Positions 42,005-52,102 of a stretch of 63,661 bases of DNA are shown piece after piece. Below the pieces are notes generated by a model. It saw nothing but the letters and a program-made list of their open reading frames with translations. It searched no databases and was not told where the DNA came from. Made by a program: the position numbers and the translations under genes. Position 1 is the stretch's first letter. Each line of letters begins with the position of its first letter. This DNA comes from Phytophthora quininea (Eukaryota; Oomycota; Peronosporomycetes; Peronosporales; Peronosporaceae). The DNA lies in assembly GCA_011947345.1 (NCBI GenBank), contig JAAVTG010000189.1:1-63661 (forward strand). Direction: 5' to 3'.

Positions 42005-42380
42005 CGCGAAGCCTGCCGAGGATAATTCGATCGAGAAGTTGCTGGAGGAGCTAAACGAAGTGTTCGAAATTATTGCAGCGGTGCCTCTGATGGACGAGGA
42101 GGAGTATGGAGAGCTGCGTGTCCACTTTGAGAAGGGCCGTGGACTGGATGAGATTGACGAACGTGGTTATACCATTAAGGAAGGCACGCGCAAGATCTGG
42201 AAGGGAGAGCGCGACCTCGGCGCGGTGACTAAGGGCGTCGATGCGGATTCGGCTCTCATCCTTCAGCGTATTCTCATGCACACACTCAACATCGAGAGGA
42301 AGGTGCGCGAAATGCTCGTCAACGGTGGCGTCGATCCCGATGAAGTGACAGAGCCCGAGGAGAGCGGCAAGTCTGTATAG
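41301..42380 (+). CDS. Mitochondrial DUF4460 (TCAIM-like) protein, paralogue A
   Basis: The ATG at 41301 starts a strong mitochondrial presequence (MTFVVAVRAAARVASRSSRA, then LAPALGSIYGHSAVQ; basic, Ser/Ala-rich, no acids). The DUF4460 region follows: LKDTLRKLYLRTHPDLFGRY with PEQQRANEESYKELLGILDA, the pattern of the N-terminal domain of the animal mitochondrial T-cell activation inhibitor TCAIM (J-domain-like; role unknown). A Glu/Lys coiled coil (EEAREKQRKEAEAAAKREEQ) separates it from the C terminus, which differs from paralogue B after YNPVD. About 359 residues, single exon, stop at 42380. It shares a divergent promoter with the chimeric gene. Confidence 0.85.
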   Translation: MTFVVAVRAAARVASRSSRALAPALGSIYGHSAVQRSSVTPPFLAVGGVRTKVSERALRRKNLRKMKSQGGKVPKLKDTLRKLYLRTHPDLFGRYPEQQRANEESYKELLGILDAIEKHNEFPPAKTLVLPFFLKTPVEGQFKEVDLRLRTTGGACNTLVEEALGQFFGECGLPQAFQWGEGSWGKSVGKEAVENSNVGFDKEEEAREKQRKEAEAAAKREEQLRRSAPAYNPVDAKPAEDNSIEKLLEELNEVFEIIAAVPLMDEEEYGELRVHFEKGRGLDEIDERGYTIKEGTRKIWKGERDLGAVTKGVDADSALILQRILMHTLNIERKVREMLVNGGVDPDEVTEPEESGKSV

Positions 42381-42412
42381 ATCAGCAGGGTGAAATTCCC
42401 ATAGCTCACGTT

Positions 42413-44353
42413 TCACTCATTACAGAGCTTATCCAACTCGCACACGACTTCGTTCATACCCGGCCGTTGCAGTGGATCGAACCTCCAGCATCGATCTAAC
42501 AACGCTCCGACATGGCATTGATGCAGGTGATTGAACTGCGGCCGGCATCCGCTTTGGGCTTTCTCGACAAATTCTTCCCCAACAACGCCCATAAACGGAT
42601 TGGCTCGATCTCGAGAACAGCTCGACATGAGTTCCCACAGCACTATCCCAAAGCTCCAGATGTCGACTTTGTTTCCATATCCTTGGTGTGTGAACATCTC
42701 GGGAGCGGTGTACCCCGACGATCCGACCTCTTCCATCAGAGGTGAATCGTGTTTGTGGTGTACAACGGCGCTGCCTAAATCGCCAATCTGCACACAAAAA
42801 TATAAGATATAAAATAATGTTTACAGCTCACATTGCAGGTGCAGAGCTTACCTTCACAGTTGGGGTGGCCGTCATTAGATCATCGCACAATAAAATGTTG
42901 TGACTTTTGATATCACGATGAATGACATTGTTCTCATGCAGCCACAGAATTCCTCGAGCGATTAAGAGACCAATTGCCAATTTCTGCAAGTATATCTGGT
43001 GTTAGCAACCTCAACCAAAACCAAGGCTGAGCTAAGCGTTGCCTACATGCTTTATGGACATTAGACTCCATAAATTATCATCCTGCAAACATTGAGCCAA
43101 ACTAAAACAAATCTCGTCAGTGAGCTTGGTTGAACATTTAGGCGGTTGGGATTGAACGAACCTTCCGCGGTTGAAGAACTCCATCAAGAGCGTCAACTGA
43201 GGCTGAATCGTCACTCCAAGTAATTCTACAACATGTTGAAGACCATCTCGGCTGCGGCACCTTTCCAGAATGCGGTACTCTTGCTGGAAAGCCCGTAAAA
43301 CGTTAACGGGAGGAACAGCGTGCTGGTGACGAAACTCTTTACAGCCACTTGTCTATCCTCAGCGCTGTTCTTACGGTACAAGAGGCCAAGTTTTACGCAT
43401 GAATGAATTCCTTCGCCAACCCGACCTCGTACGTCCAAGTCTGCTGCGTCAATCTTATCCGAAGCTGTTTCAAGCTCGATCTCTTTCAAGAGTTCAATGG
43501 CAGCATCCATATCGATCTGGGACGGATAGCTATCGTTTGTAGATTCTGGTACAACAGTGGCTTTTAGCTGCTTCCGCTTCAGTTGGAGAGCTTCTTCAAA
43601 GTTAGTCGACAACGGAAACAGTGGGCGTCTAGGGACTTCTGGCTGAACGACTGCAGCAACAAACGCTGGTTTCTCGACTTCAACACGAATCCGGAGCTTT
43701 ACTTTTCCCACCGTAACTAGCGTACTCAACGATTGGTATTTGCTGTGTTGGTGTCGGACGACTGGGAAAAATCGCGTGACTTCATATTCACCGGTTTCTT
43801 TTGCTGGAAGCTGCAACTCCCCAATTTCTCCGATCCGAATTGGCTTCGTTGATTTGTTCTGTTTCGTGCTCATGCAGGAGCATGTACTACGTGTCAGATA
43901 CACGGACATGGATATGAAGGTTCGAGAAGTGTTTTCATTCCCAGCAGCACTGGATCTTGTTGGATCTCGGTGTTTGCAATTGGCCCGGAACTTGAGCTCG
44001 TGTTTCTTCCAGATGGAGTGATTGCGGGCATGTTGGGCTGCAGTACATTCTTGCATCGGACTACCATGGATTTCGACGTTTATAGTTGGTAGAACGGGAT
44101 GTGGGCATGAGTTCGTTGGAGTGAATAGGTCGATGGCGTGCAGTGCACGAACTTTGACGATGTAGAATTGCGAGGATAGTGTACTGTCGTCGATCACGTG
44201 TACATTGTTGATTTTCCCCGCCGAAGGCCTTGTCAAAGGTGCGTTGGCTACTTCTGCAACAGGGTGAACGATATTCGAGGCTCTGCTACCTCTGTTCAAA
44301 ACACTTGAGCCGCTGAATGGAAGCCCCAGCTCTCGCTTCTTCCCTGCTGGCAT
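42413..44353 (-). CDS. C2-domain TKL-type protein kinase, one frameshift
   Basis: A serine/threonine (tyrosine-kinase-like) kinase. The N-terminal third (from ATG 44353) has a C2-like beta pattern (FYIVKVRALHAIDLFTPT, GEYEVTRFFPVV, VTVGKVKLRIRVEV). The kinase domain begins RGRVGEGIHSCVKLGLL (Gly loop) and VAVKSF (ATP Lys). Introns at 43102-43161, 42984-43046 and 42788-42851 fit GT-AG and keep frame, giving RGSLAQCLQDDNLWSLMSIK, VIHRDIKSHNILL (catalytic loop), IGDLGSA (DLG instead of DFG) and GYTAPEM. Stop at 42413. One base appears missing after VAVKSF (about 43335): the sequence continues perfectly in the next frame as RHQHAVPPVNVLRAFQQEYR. It lies between the arms of the inverted duplication. 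Confidence 0.85.
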
Positions 44354-44468
44354 CTTTCGACTGGTAAAACCCAACAGCGACGTCTGCTACCTCTTTCCAT
44401 TTGCACTTGAAATAGATGGCTACACATAAACGCGATCTCTATTCTTTCGGGAAGTGTATGAAAACGCT

Positions 44469-45536
44469 CTATTTGGTTTGCTCGTCATCGTCGACATCGA
44501 GTCCACCGTTCGCGATGATATCGTTCAGTCTCTTTTCGATATCGAGCGTGTGCATGAGGATCCGCTGCACAATCAACGCTGAGTCAGCGCTAACACCCTT
44601 TGTGAGAGTGTTCATGTCACGCTCGCCCTGCCAAATCTCGATCGTTTTCGCCTTGATGGTGTAGCCCAAGGCTTCAATGTCATCCAGTCCCGTGCCCTGT
44701 TCGAAGTGCGTCTTTATCGCTCGCTGCTGGTCGTCGTCCTCATCCAGATACGGCATCGCAGCGACAAGTTGAAGGTTGTCATCGAGCTCGTTCAGGACCT
44801 TCTCAATGGAATGATCCTCTGGGGCTCTCCTATCCACAGGGTTGTAGGCCGGTGCTGACCGCCGCAGCTGCTCCTCGCGCTTGGCCTCCGCCTCCGCCTC
44901 CTTGCGCTGCTTCTCGCGAGCCTCCTCCTCCTTGTCGAAGCCCACGTTAGAGTTCTCCACCGCCTCCTTGCCCACAGACTTGCCCCAGCTGCCCTCGCCC
45001 CACTGGAACGCCTGCGGCAGACCGCACTCGCCGAAGAACTGGCCCAGTGCCTCCTCCACCAGCGTGTTGCACGCGCCGCCGGTCGTGCGCAGCCTCAGAT
45101 CCACCTCCTTGAACTGGCCCTCCACAGGCGTCTTCAGGAAGAACGGCAGCACCAGCGTCTTGGCCGGAGGGAACTCGTTGTGCTTCTCGATGGCGTCCAG
45201 GATGCCCAGCAGCTCCTTGTACGACTCCTCGTTGGCGCGCTGCTGCTCCGGGTAGCGCCCGAACAGGTCTGGGTGCGTTCGGAGGTACAGCTTGCGCAGC
45301 GTGTCCTTGAGCTTCGGCACCTTGCCTCCCTGGCTCTTCATCTTGCGCAGGTTCTTGCGGCGCAGCGCGCGCTCGCTGACTTTAGTGCGCACGCCGCCCA
45401 CAGCCAGGAACGGAGGCGTCACGGAGGAGCGTTGCACGGCAGAGTGGCCATAGATGGAGCCCAGAGCAGGCGCGAGAGCTCGCGACGAACGGGAGGCCAC
45501 GCGGGCCGCAGCACGCACCGCCACAACGAACGTCAT
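44469..45536 (-). CDS. Mitochondrial DUF4460 (TCAIM-like) protein, paralogue B
   Basis: The ATG at 45536 mirrors that of paralogue A. Residues 1 to about 234 are the same (a few substitutions such as EAEAEAKREE for EAEAAAKREE). The C terminus is then only moderately similar: EDHSIEKVLNELDDNLQLVA here against EDNSIEKLLEELNEVFEIIA, with shared KGVxADSALIxQRILMHTL. It ends ANGGLDVDDDEQTK at 44469. The presequence and DUF4460 features are as for paralogue A. It is divergent from the intact VTT gene with 237 bp between starts, the probable ancestral arrangement. Confidence 0.85.
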   Translation of the reverse strand: MTFVVAVRAAARVASRSSRALAPALGSIYGHSAVQRSSVTPPFLAVGGVRTKVSERALRRKNLRKMKSQGGKVPKLKDTLRKLYLRTHPDLFGRYPEQQRANEESYKELLGILDAIEKHNEFPPAKTLVLPFFLKTPVEGQFKEVDLRLRTTGGACNTLVEEALGQFFGECGLPQAFQWGEGSWGKSVGKEAVENSNVGFDKEEEAREKQRKEAEAEAKREEQLRRSAPAYNPVDRRAPEDHSIEKVLNELDDNLQLVAAMPYLDEDDDQQRAIKTHFEQGTGLDDIEALGYTIKAKTIEIWQGERDMNTLTKGVSADSALIVQRILMHTLDIEKRLNDIIANGGLDVDDDEQTK

Positions 45537-46000
45537 TTGCTGCTGCTTGTTGCTCTTTGATCTGTGGCTGCGGACGTGGTCAACAAAAGTGTGTGCAGTC
45601 AGAAGTATGTGAACGGGCACAGGAGCGAGGGGGATGAGACCAGTCTTTCATCTTCGCTATAGTGACCGTTAAACCTTGCGATAGTGACATCAGGTCTCAA
45701 AACTGAGCCCAAAGAGAAAAGCGGTGCCCACAATAGCACTTTCGCGTCAACCGGCACCTAGGCCAGTTCCGTCATGCCGCCGCACGCGCCCGAGTCGACC
45801 GCGGCTTTCGCCCGCGATGGCGCCGAGCTCGTCGACGTCGACGACAAGACCCTGCGCGTCTCCTCTCCGTCGTCTGCAGACTGGAGACGCGACGTGCAGC
45901 TCGTGGCGCTCGTGTTCGGGTCCAGCTCCGCCCTGTTGGCCTTTGTGCTGCACTCGCTGGTGGTGTCGGCGCTGACCGAGGGCGAGTGGGCGGCGCTGCG
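44833..46000 (-). repeat. Inverted duplication, right arm
   Basis: Reverse complement of 40837-42004. The right arm sits in an intact gene context on both sides, and the left arm ends inside a truncated VTT gene, so the right arm is the likely donor. Confidence 0.95.
45537..45773. promoter_or_regulatory. Bidirectional promoter, right copy
   Basis: Spacer between divergent DUF4460-B (minus) and VTT (plus) genes. Almost identical to 41064-41300. Confidence 0.55.
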
Positions 46001-46643
46001 CCTCCCCACGTCGCTGGAGGCTGCACAGCAGCTCGGAGAGACGCTGCAGAGCTTCTCGGAGCGTCAGTTCGGCTCCCTCCTGCTGGCGCACATGTGCTGC
46101 TACCTGTACCTGCAGACCTTCGCGATTCCAGGCACTGTATTCTTCAACCTGTTGGGCGGAGCGCTGCTTGGCGTCACGCTGGGCTTCCCTCTGTGTCTGG
46201 CCTACAACACGCTGGGCTCGGTGTTCATGTTCCTGCTGTCGCGCCACTTTGGTCGCCGAGTGGTGACGCACTTCTTCCCCAAGAAACTCGAGACGTTGCG
46301 CGGCATGCTGGATGCCCACCGCGACGAGATGGCGCTGTACATGATCTTCCTGCGCGTGTTCCCGTTCACGCCCAACTGGTTCATCAACATGGCGTCGCCT
46401 CACCTCGCCATCCCGCTCGGACAGTTCGCACTCGGCCCGCTGATTGGACTCATCCCGTACAACTTTCTGAGTTGCAAGGCCGGACTGATTCTGCGCGAAC
46501 TCAGGTCGCGCGGCGACATCATCGACACGGCGACGACGGTGCAGCTCATTGTGGTGGCGGCTGTGGGCGGACTGGTACTGCCGCGTCTGAAGAAACATTT
46601 CGCCACGCACTCGACCCCATCAGGCTCGATCAAGGAGGAATAG
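45774..46643 (+). CDS. VTT-domain (TMEM41/DedA-like) membrane protein
   Basis: A multi-pass endomembrane protein of the DedA/VTT superfamily, whose eukaryotic members (TMEM41B, VMP1, TVP38) act as lipid scramblases at the ER and in autophagy. 289 residues, single exon, ATG at 45774. Helix 1 is LVALVFGSSSALLAFVLH (about 44-62). The VTT core follows with YLQTFAIPGTVFFNLLGGAL (the F-x-I/L-PG-x motif), LGVTLGFPLCLAYNTLGSVF, RVFPFTPNWFINMASPHLAI (the RxxPFxPNWxxN signature) and GPLIGLIPYNFLSCKAGLIL. A last hydrophobic helix lies at about 248-268. Length is normal for TMEM41. Regulated from a bidirectional promoter shared with DUF4460-B. Very likely functional. Confidence 0.92.
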   Translation: MPPHAPESTAAFARDGAELVDVDDKTLRVSSPSSADWRRDVQLVALVFGSSSALLAFVLHSLVVSALTEGEWAALRLPTSLEAAQQLGETLQSFSERQFGSLLLAHMCCYLYLQTFAIPGTVFFNLLGGALLGVTLGFPLCLAYNTLGSVFMFLLSRHFGRRVVTHFFPKKLETLRGMLDAHRDEMALYMIFLRVFPFTPNWFINMASPHLAIPLGQFALGPLIGLIPYNFLSCKAGLILRELRSRGDIIDTATTVQLIVVAAVGGLVLPRLKKHFATHSTPSGSIKEE

Positions 46644-46777
46644 ATTGACCCGATATATTTGCGTAGATTTATTTGGCAGGTCCACTCCACGCTGGCATGG
46701 ATGTTGTGGACAAGCTTCCGATATATATGTATAAGCCTTTGAAATTTAGTCATGTTTGGCACTGAAATCTCGGGTAG

Positions 46778-48154
46778 CTAAGCAGTCGTAGAGTTAATGT
46801 ACTCCTCGAGCAACTGGTTGATCTGCGCTCGCTTGACCGGCAGTCGGAACGCTGTGGTTAACACTTCTTCCGTCTCCACCTAGGAAATTTTAGAGCGATT
46901 AATACAGGATAGGAGCCAGCTGCATGTGTACTTGCACTCACTTTGTTGGGCAGCTCGCGGAAGAATTCCATGATGGCTTCAAACTTGGAACTCAACAAGG
47001 TTTCTGCACGGACAGCATAAAAAAACAAAGTAGGTTTTTAGCAAGACCCATAGCAAGAAAATCAACAGGACTTACTCTGCGAAACCTTGAGCAACGCTAG
47101 CGCGACGCGGTAGATCACTTTCCAACCTTCGTGCAGGAAAGCGTCCCAGACCCGAGTGACGAACTCAAACGGGAAGTTGTAAGTGAAGAGCGTGAGGAAC
47201 CACTGCGTCAGGTACATGGTGGGGTGCAAGCCTTCGTTTTCGAGGTGCGCTGAAAGTTGCGGCATGAGCTCCTTGAACAACCCTTGGAAAACAAAGGTAA
47301 CCTCCGGCACCTTGGGCATACGAGGACGATAAAGGTCGGCCAGTCCGTAGCGCTTGTGGTTCAGGCAAGCCACGAGCAACCAGAACGCTTGCTGTTCGGG
47401 CATGTAGCAGAGAAACATGGCCGAGAGAAACCCCATGCCCTGGCAATAGCCAACCTCAGGGTCGTGGAGCGAGTACGCCTTAAGCACATTCATGAGCGCG
47501 CATTGGCCCAACGAGGATCGGTCGCGGAACAGTGAGTGCCGCGGAAATGTGCGGCCGATGTCGCGCGCGATGGTTTCTTCGCATGGCACTCGAGACGCCT
47601 GCAGCAGCTGATGATACACACCGGGGTTGTTTAACAGCATCTGCGAGGACCCGGCCAGGTGGCTCCACACGCGCCCGCGCAGAGCTTCCGGGACCCCTTT
47701 GCGGACTCGCTTCTTCAGCGTCGTCGCGTGCCGCAGCTGGCAGACTTCCCAGTCCTCCAGCTGCTTGCCGATCATCTTGACCCACTTTTGCGTGCGGCGG
47801 TTCTCGAGCCAAACCGCGTGCCTGTACGTGTTGGCGGCAGCATGGCCTCCGTTGTAGCGCCTGCAACGCAGCAACAACAACTGCAGTGTGAGGAATAATA
47901 GCACGGTTGGCTACAGTCTTGGGATGCACTCACTTGTCCGTGACTAGAAAGCCGTAGCGGTCGATCGGCGCCATTGGGAAAGCAACGGCCAGCGATTTGA
48001 CGTCCTCGTCGTCGGCCTTGGCCTCCTCTCCATCCGGAGGCGACGGCGGCAACGTCTCTCGGTCGGCGGCGTCGCTTTTGTCCCGCACAGGCGACCGCTC
48101 TGCGTCTTCGGGGCGCATGGCGCCAGCCTCCATCGCGTCCCTGTGCAGCACCAT
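46778..48154 (-). CDS. TBC-domain Rab GTPase-activating protein
   Basis: TBC proteins switch off Rab GTPases in vesicle traffic through an Arg and Gln finger. Exons inferred from splice sites: 47934-48154 (start ATG 48154), 47076-47860, 46942-47003, 46778-46879 (stop 46778), all GT-AG and in phase. The acidic N terminus ends IDRYGFLVTD. The domain begins RKGVPEALRGRVWSHLAG, has the Arg-finger motif (IARDIGRTFPRHSLF, IxxDxxRT/FPxH), the Gln-finger motif (VGYCQGMGFLSAMFL, YxQGM) and LTQWFLTLFTYNFPFEFVTR. The C terminus is KRAQINQLLEEY. About 390 residues, a normal small TBC protein. The convergent VTT gene ends 134 bp away. Looks intact. Confidence 0.92.
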
Positions 48155-48199
48155 GCCCGCGGTCTGCTCTGAGACGGATAGAAGCTCGGGACGACCCAA

Positions 48200-48508
48200 C
48201 CAGCTCTATTATCTCGCGACTTGCTCGCCCCGCACCGCCTCGCTGGCTAAGAAAAGCATCGGGACGTTGAATTGTGTTGCCGTCGTGTGAGCCATCATCT
48301 CATCCCATCGGGACAAGAACATCTCGAAGCCATGTCAAAAGATATACGTCGGCACCGTATATGCAGGCATGCTCTATCGGGGCATTATGCACATAAAAAG
48401 CCAAAAACCCTTTTGAAACTCTCCAGGAGTGCCCATTTTGCCGCTCGGATTCTAGGCTGTTGAAGGAGTTCTCCAGCCAACATTTGCTGTTACCTACATA
48501 CCGACACG
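48200..48508. other. No supported gene
   Basis: Spacer upstream of the TBC gene; the 60-97-codon frames here carry no motif. Confidence 0.4.
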
Positions 48509-49595
48509 TTGGGAGTTGATACACGATGCATGCCACTTTCTGTTGAAGAACTACGTTCGTCTTGGGATTCTCAAGACGAAAAGGCTAACACGAAATCGAG
48601 TGACGCATGGTGGTTGTGCCTATTTGTGGTCTGCAAGTTGACCGAGAAGATCCGCGCCTGCTTTCGCAAGCTGCAGTATAAAACGGTTACTATGCGCGAA
48701 CAATACGCTGCTCTGAATGAACTCCACTTATCACTGGCGTTGAAATTTGAAAGCGAAATGACGAAGGTGAGCCAACTGTCGATTCACCAAAGGTCTCTGA
48801 GCATTAACCGTGATGCTGCCTTCACTCAAGAGACCTTTTCGACAAGATTGCCACGGGACACCACAATGTTCATACATGCCGTCAAGGAGCTGAAGTGGGT
48901 TTCGCTGGCATGGCTCTGGACCAACCAAACATCCACGAGCATCAAGACGGCGAAGAGACTTTGGAAGTTTCAGCGCATCTGGCGGACATGGTAGACGAAG
49001 ATACCCCGAGTAGGATGAAGACATGCCACAACTCAATGAAGTAAATGAACCGACTGAATCCCAGCAATCAACGAGTCAGCAAGGCTTGGTGGAAGCTGTT
49101 ACTACAGCTCGGACCGTGATGATCGACGGAATTACCGATATCAAGCTCGATATTGCAGCAGAAGCCCGCGATGCGCCTCCAACGAGGTCGATTGACATCG
49201 TGAAGTGTACGGATGGAGCGTTACGTCGTCTGCTGATCGCTTATTCAGCAAAATTGCAAGAACACCTAGGTGAATCGGCAACCGAGGAGATCTGGAGCCA
49301 GCGCAAGAACCTGATCCACGAATACAAGCTAAAGCGTGATGTTTGCAGAAAGGTGAAGGATCAAGGTGATCTGTCGCTTGAAGACGCGTGGGCTAAAGTC
49401 GAACCTTGTGGTGAATTTGGAGCGCTCATCGAATTTACTGTTGGTCTCGCAAGTATTGCTCCAGGAACCCATACTGTGGAAGGGGATTTCAGTACGCTAA
49501 ACGGTGTAGCTGGTCCACCGGAGAACTGCAAGCGCGTCAATACTTCGAAGTCATGGAGCTGGCAGACAGATTGGAGTCAAGCAAGAAGGTTATAG
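48509..49595 (+). pseudogene. hAT-like transposase C-terminal remnant
   Basis: Three frames have to be joined. The first reads MPLSVEELRSSWDSQDEKAN and, after a shift near 48960, VSAHLADMVDEDTPSRMK. The next (from 49023) gives LRRLLIAYSAKLQEHLGESA, IEFTVGLASIAPGTHTVEGD then FSTLN, and after another shift a GELQARQYFEVMELADRLES helix to the end. The PGTxTVExDFS word is the C-terminal dimerisation motif of a divergent hAT-type family in oomycetes. No inverted repeats were found. It is an old remnant between host genes. Confidence 0.5.
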
Positions 49596-49599
49596 CACA

Positions 49600-51140
49600 A
49601 CAGTGAGTTTCTGATCCAACAGAGCGTGCGTAGGCTAACCTCACGTACATTTCCATGCGTAAGCTAGTGCCCTTTAGGGTTTTCTGGCAATTCAATACAT
49701 TTCCTGTGCAATGCCCCTTTGAACTTTCCCAACTCTGCCCATTTTACATCAAATCCCATCGACTTTCAAAATGCCCTGTTTGAGCATGCCTGCGTATATG
49801 TATCGTGAATCGCACGGACACCTCGGCTTCATGGCAACCTTGCGCATGAAGCCACACACGCATTTGTTAGAGAAAGAAATCTTGCCAGGATGGCTAGACC
49901 GTCTAGCCTAGACAATCCTTCCCGACAGAAGGACCGCGTCTGGAGTCTTCTGCCCGATGGGGCCTCGCCGGCAGCAAAATGTCCGCGAAGACTCGCGGAC
50001 ATTTTGCTGCCGACGATCCGATGAACGCCGGAAGCCGATGCCAAGCTTCCCGGGAAGCATTTCTTCACCTCGAGTTGATTGGTCTCGTGGAACTGTTTAT
50101 GGCTTGCCTCACACGCGCCCCGCAAGCCGGTGCCGCGCGTCACATCTATGAGAGGTTGCACCGCCTCGCGCTGAGTTTGTTTCCCCTGCTGCCCTGGGTC
50201 GCCGACGATGGATGGTCGAGCGCTCGCGAGGTAATGGCGCCGGATGTCGCTGCTGCCTTGACGGGTGATGCGTGCCCCAGGAGCCGGACGGCTCCGGGCA
50301 CCGGTGCCGCGGACGAACGCCGACACCGCCCGCGTTGGGGGCGGTGTTACTGCGGCCGCGACTTGGAGGAGATTCAAACAGCAGTTCGTGGACAGTTCTC
50401 GTTGAAGCCTCTACAGCGAAAAATGTTGACAAAGTTGAGCACATTTGTCAACGATGGCGAGGATGAGTAGCGAGACGTTGATTTGCGAGGCGCTTTTCCC
50501 CTCTCGGAAACAAGGCAGCACTGCCCAACGCTTTCACATCGCAGGCCGCCATGCGAAAATGCCCGGTGACGACCGGCCCGCAGCGAGAGGATCCAGTTGA
50601 CTTGCGCATTGTGCACACTCGAGCGGCGTGTGGCGGCCTCCCATCCGCTGCGACCTGTGGACTGGCGCAGAACTGGATTCAGTCGCCGACGCCGGTTGAC
50701 GTCGCGCCGAGCCCAGCGGCATGATCAACTCGGTCAACTCGGCCGACGACCGGCTGGCCGAGTTGGATTCTCGCGGGTGCCCTCGACGAATTGAGTCTCT
50801 CTCCGGCGAGATGATTCCGACCGTAGCGCCGTTCGCCACGGCATTTCGTTCTCCAGCAGCTTGGGACCCGCATGTCAGCCCCTGCTCCTAGACAGCCCAG
50901 TCCACGCGAAAGTGCCAAAACCGCTGCCAGGCGGCGGTGACCGGTTCGTTGCCGCGACAGCTGCCGGGGTCTTGCAGGGAGCCAGAGTCGCCCAACCTGC
51001 TCTTTTACCGGAGCTTGCACCAACTTGATAGTTGATACAGGCCCGTTACGCGAGGTAAAGGGCCGGGGCTGCTCCAAACCAGTCTCGCGGAGAATCCACA
51101 GCCTTCATTTTGCAAGTTTGGTCCGTGCTGGAACGTGTGA
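49600..51140. other. No supported gene; contains a perfect hairpin
   Basis: A plus-strand frame at 49979-50470 (163 codons, starting just inside the hairpin) and overlapping minus-strand frames have no motif. I do not call them. The region is GC-rich after 49950. Confidence 0.4.
49969..50012. repeat. Perfect 20-bp inverted repeat with 4-nt loop
   Basis: CGGCAGCAAAATGTCCGCGA (49969-49988), loop AGAC, then the exact reverse complement (49993-50012). No poly-U tail or ORF end adjoins it. Possible origins are a foldback element end, a small-RNA precursor or a palindromic duplication. Confidence 0.9.
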
Positions 51141-51142
51141 GT

Positions 51143-52102
51143 ATGATGGAGGTGATGCCGCTCGGGGACGCCACCACGTCCAAGAAGAGACGCCGCAGCA
51201 TCGAGCCCGTGGACCAGAGCAAGATCCTGGCGCTGCCGCTGGCCGTGTCGCCGCGCGCCATGGCCGCCAGCCCCGTCAAGGTGGACCCAGCAACCGCAAC
51301 AGCAAAAGCAGTGGACGGCGCCGGCGAGCAGCTCCTGCGCCGTAGCCTCATGGGGCTCTCGCTGCAGCTCAAGCTCAAGATGATCCTCGTGGAGGCCTGG
51401 GCCTCCGACATGAACAGCGTCGTGATGGAGCGCAACCTGTTCGGCATCGCCAAGGAGCTGGCCGTGCTCAAGGAGCTCGGCGTCTACGAGCAGCACACGT
51501 GCGTGCGCTTCCTGGAGCTCGCGCGCGGCCGCATGGAGCAGCTTCTGGAGCAGACGGAGCGCCGCGAGACGCTGCGCATGGAGGCCGAGCAGATGTGGAC
51601 CATGGCGCTCATCCAGGCGCAGGAGGCCGCGCCTGCCAGCCCCGAGGCCGTCAGCGAGTTCCCGCTGCTCAGCGGCTTCGACGCCTCTAGCCGCGACATC
51701 TCAGTCCTGTGGCGAGCCATGTCCATCGCCCGCGACCGCGGCGCGCAGTTGTGGCACGAGAACAAGCCCGAGCAGGCGCTGCCCTTCTTGCTGGCCGCCG
51801 ACTCATACATGAAACGCTTCACACTCAAGTACCAGCGACTCAAAGTCGACCACGCCATGGTGGACACGCTGCAGAAAGCGCCGGCGTCGCCCAAGCGCTC
51901 GGCCGCGCGCGTGTCATTCGCAGAAGAACCGGAAGTCATCGGGATCGCAGATGCTGAGGTGGACCGAACACCGATCAGCCCCACGAAGCCCTCCAAGCTG
52001 GAGTCGCTGCTGCTGCGCACGTCGCGAGAGTTCCCGACGCCCCCTTCTAGATCCAATAGCTCGCAGGTCTCAACGGAAGGCCCACCGTACTCTAGTCAAT
52101 AG
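51143..52102 (+). CDS. Conserved-looking helical protein of unknown function
   Basis: The ATG at 51143 (MMEVMPLGDATTSKKRRRSI) gives 319 residues in one exon, with strong GC3 bias and no frame errors, so it is very probably real. It contains a basic nuclear-signal-like KKRRRSIEP. Helical regions follow: EQLLRRSLMGLSLQLKLKMI, ELAVLKELGVYEQHTCVRFL, GRMEQLLEQTERRETLRMEA and a helical repeat with AQLWHENKPEQALPFLLAAD that resembles a MIT- or TPR-type hairpin. A Ser/Pro-rich tail carries possible phosphorylation sites (KAPASPKRS, TPISPTKPSK). No family recognised. Confidence 0.7.
   Translation: MMEVMPLGDATTSKKRRRSIEPVDQSKILALPLAVSPRAMAASPVKVDPATATAKAVDGAGEQLLRRSLMGLSLQLKLKMILVEAWASDMNSVVMERNLFGIAKELAVLKELGVYEQHTCVRFLELARGRMEQLLEQTERRETLRMEAEQMWTMALIQAQEAAPASPEAVSEFPLLSGFDASSRDISVLWRAMSIARDRGAQLWHENKPEQALPFLLAADSYMKRFTLKYQRLKVDHAMVDTLQKAPASPKRSAARVSFAEEPEVIGIADAEVDRTPISPTKPSKLESLLLRTSREFPTPPSRSNSSQVSTEGPPYSSQ

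Noticed and set aside
45747..46610. Long minus-strand frame opposite the VTT gene
   Set aside because: His/Arg/Gln-rich shadow of the GC-rich VTT reading frame, which has clear conserved VTT motifs.
49979..50470. 163-codon frame starting in the perfect hairpin
   Set aside because: No recognisable domain, low-complexity Arg/Gly/Pro stretches, and overlapping minus-strand frames of similar length.
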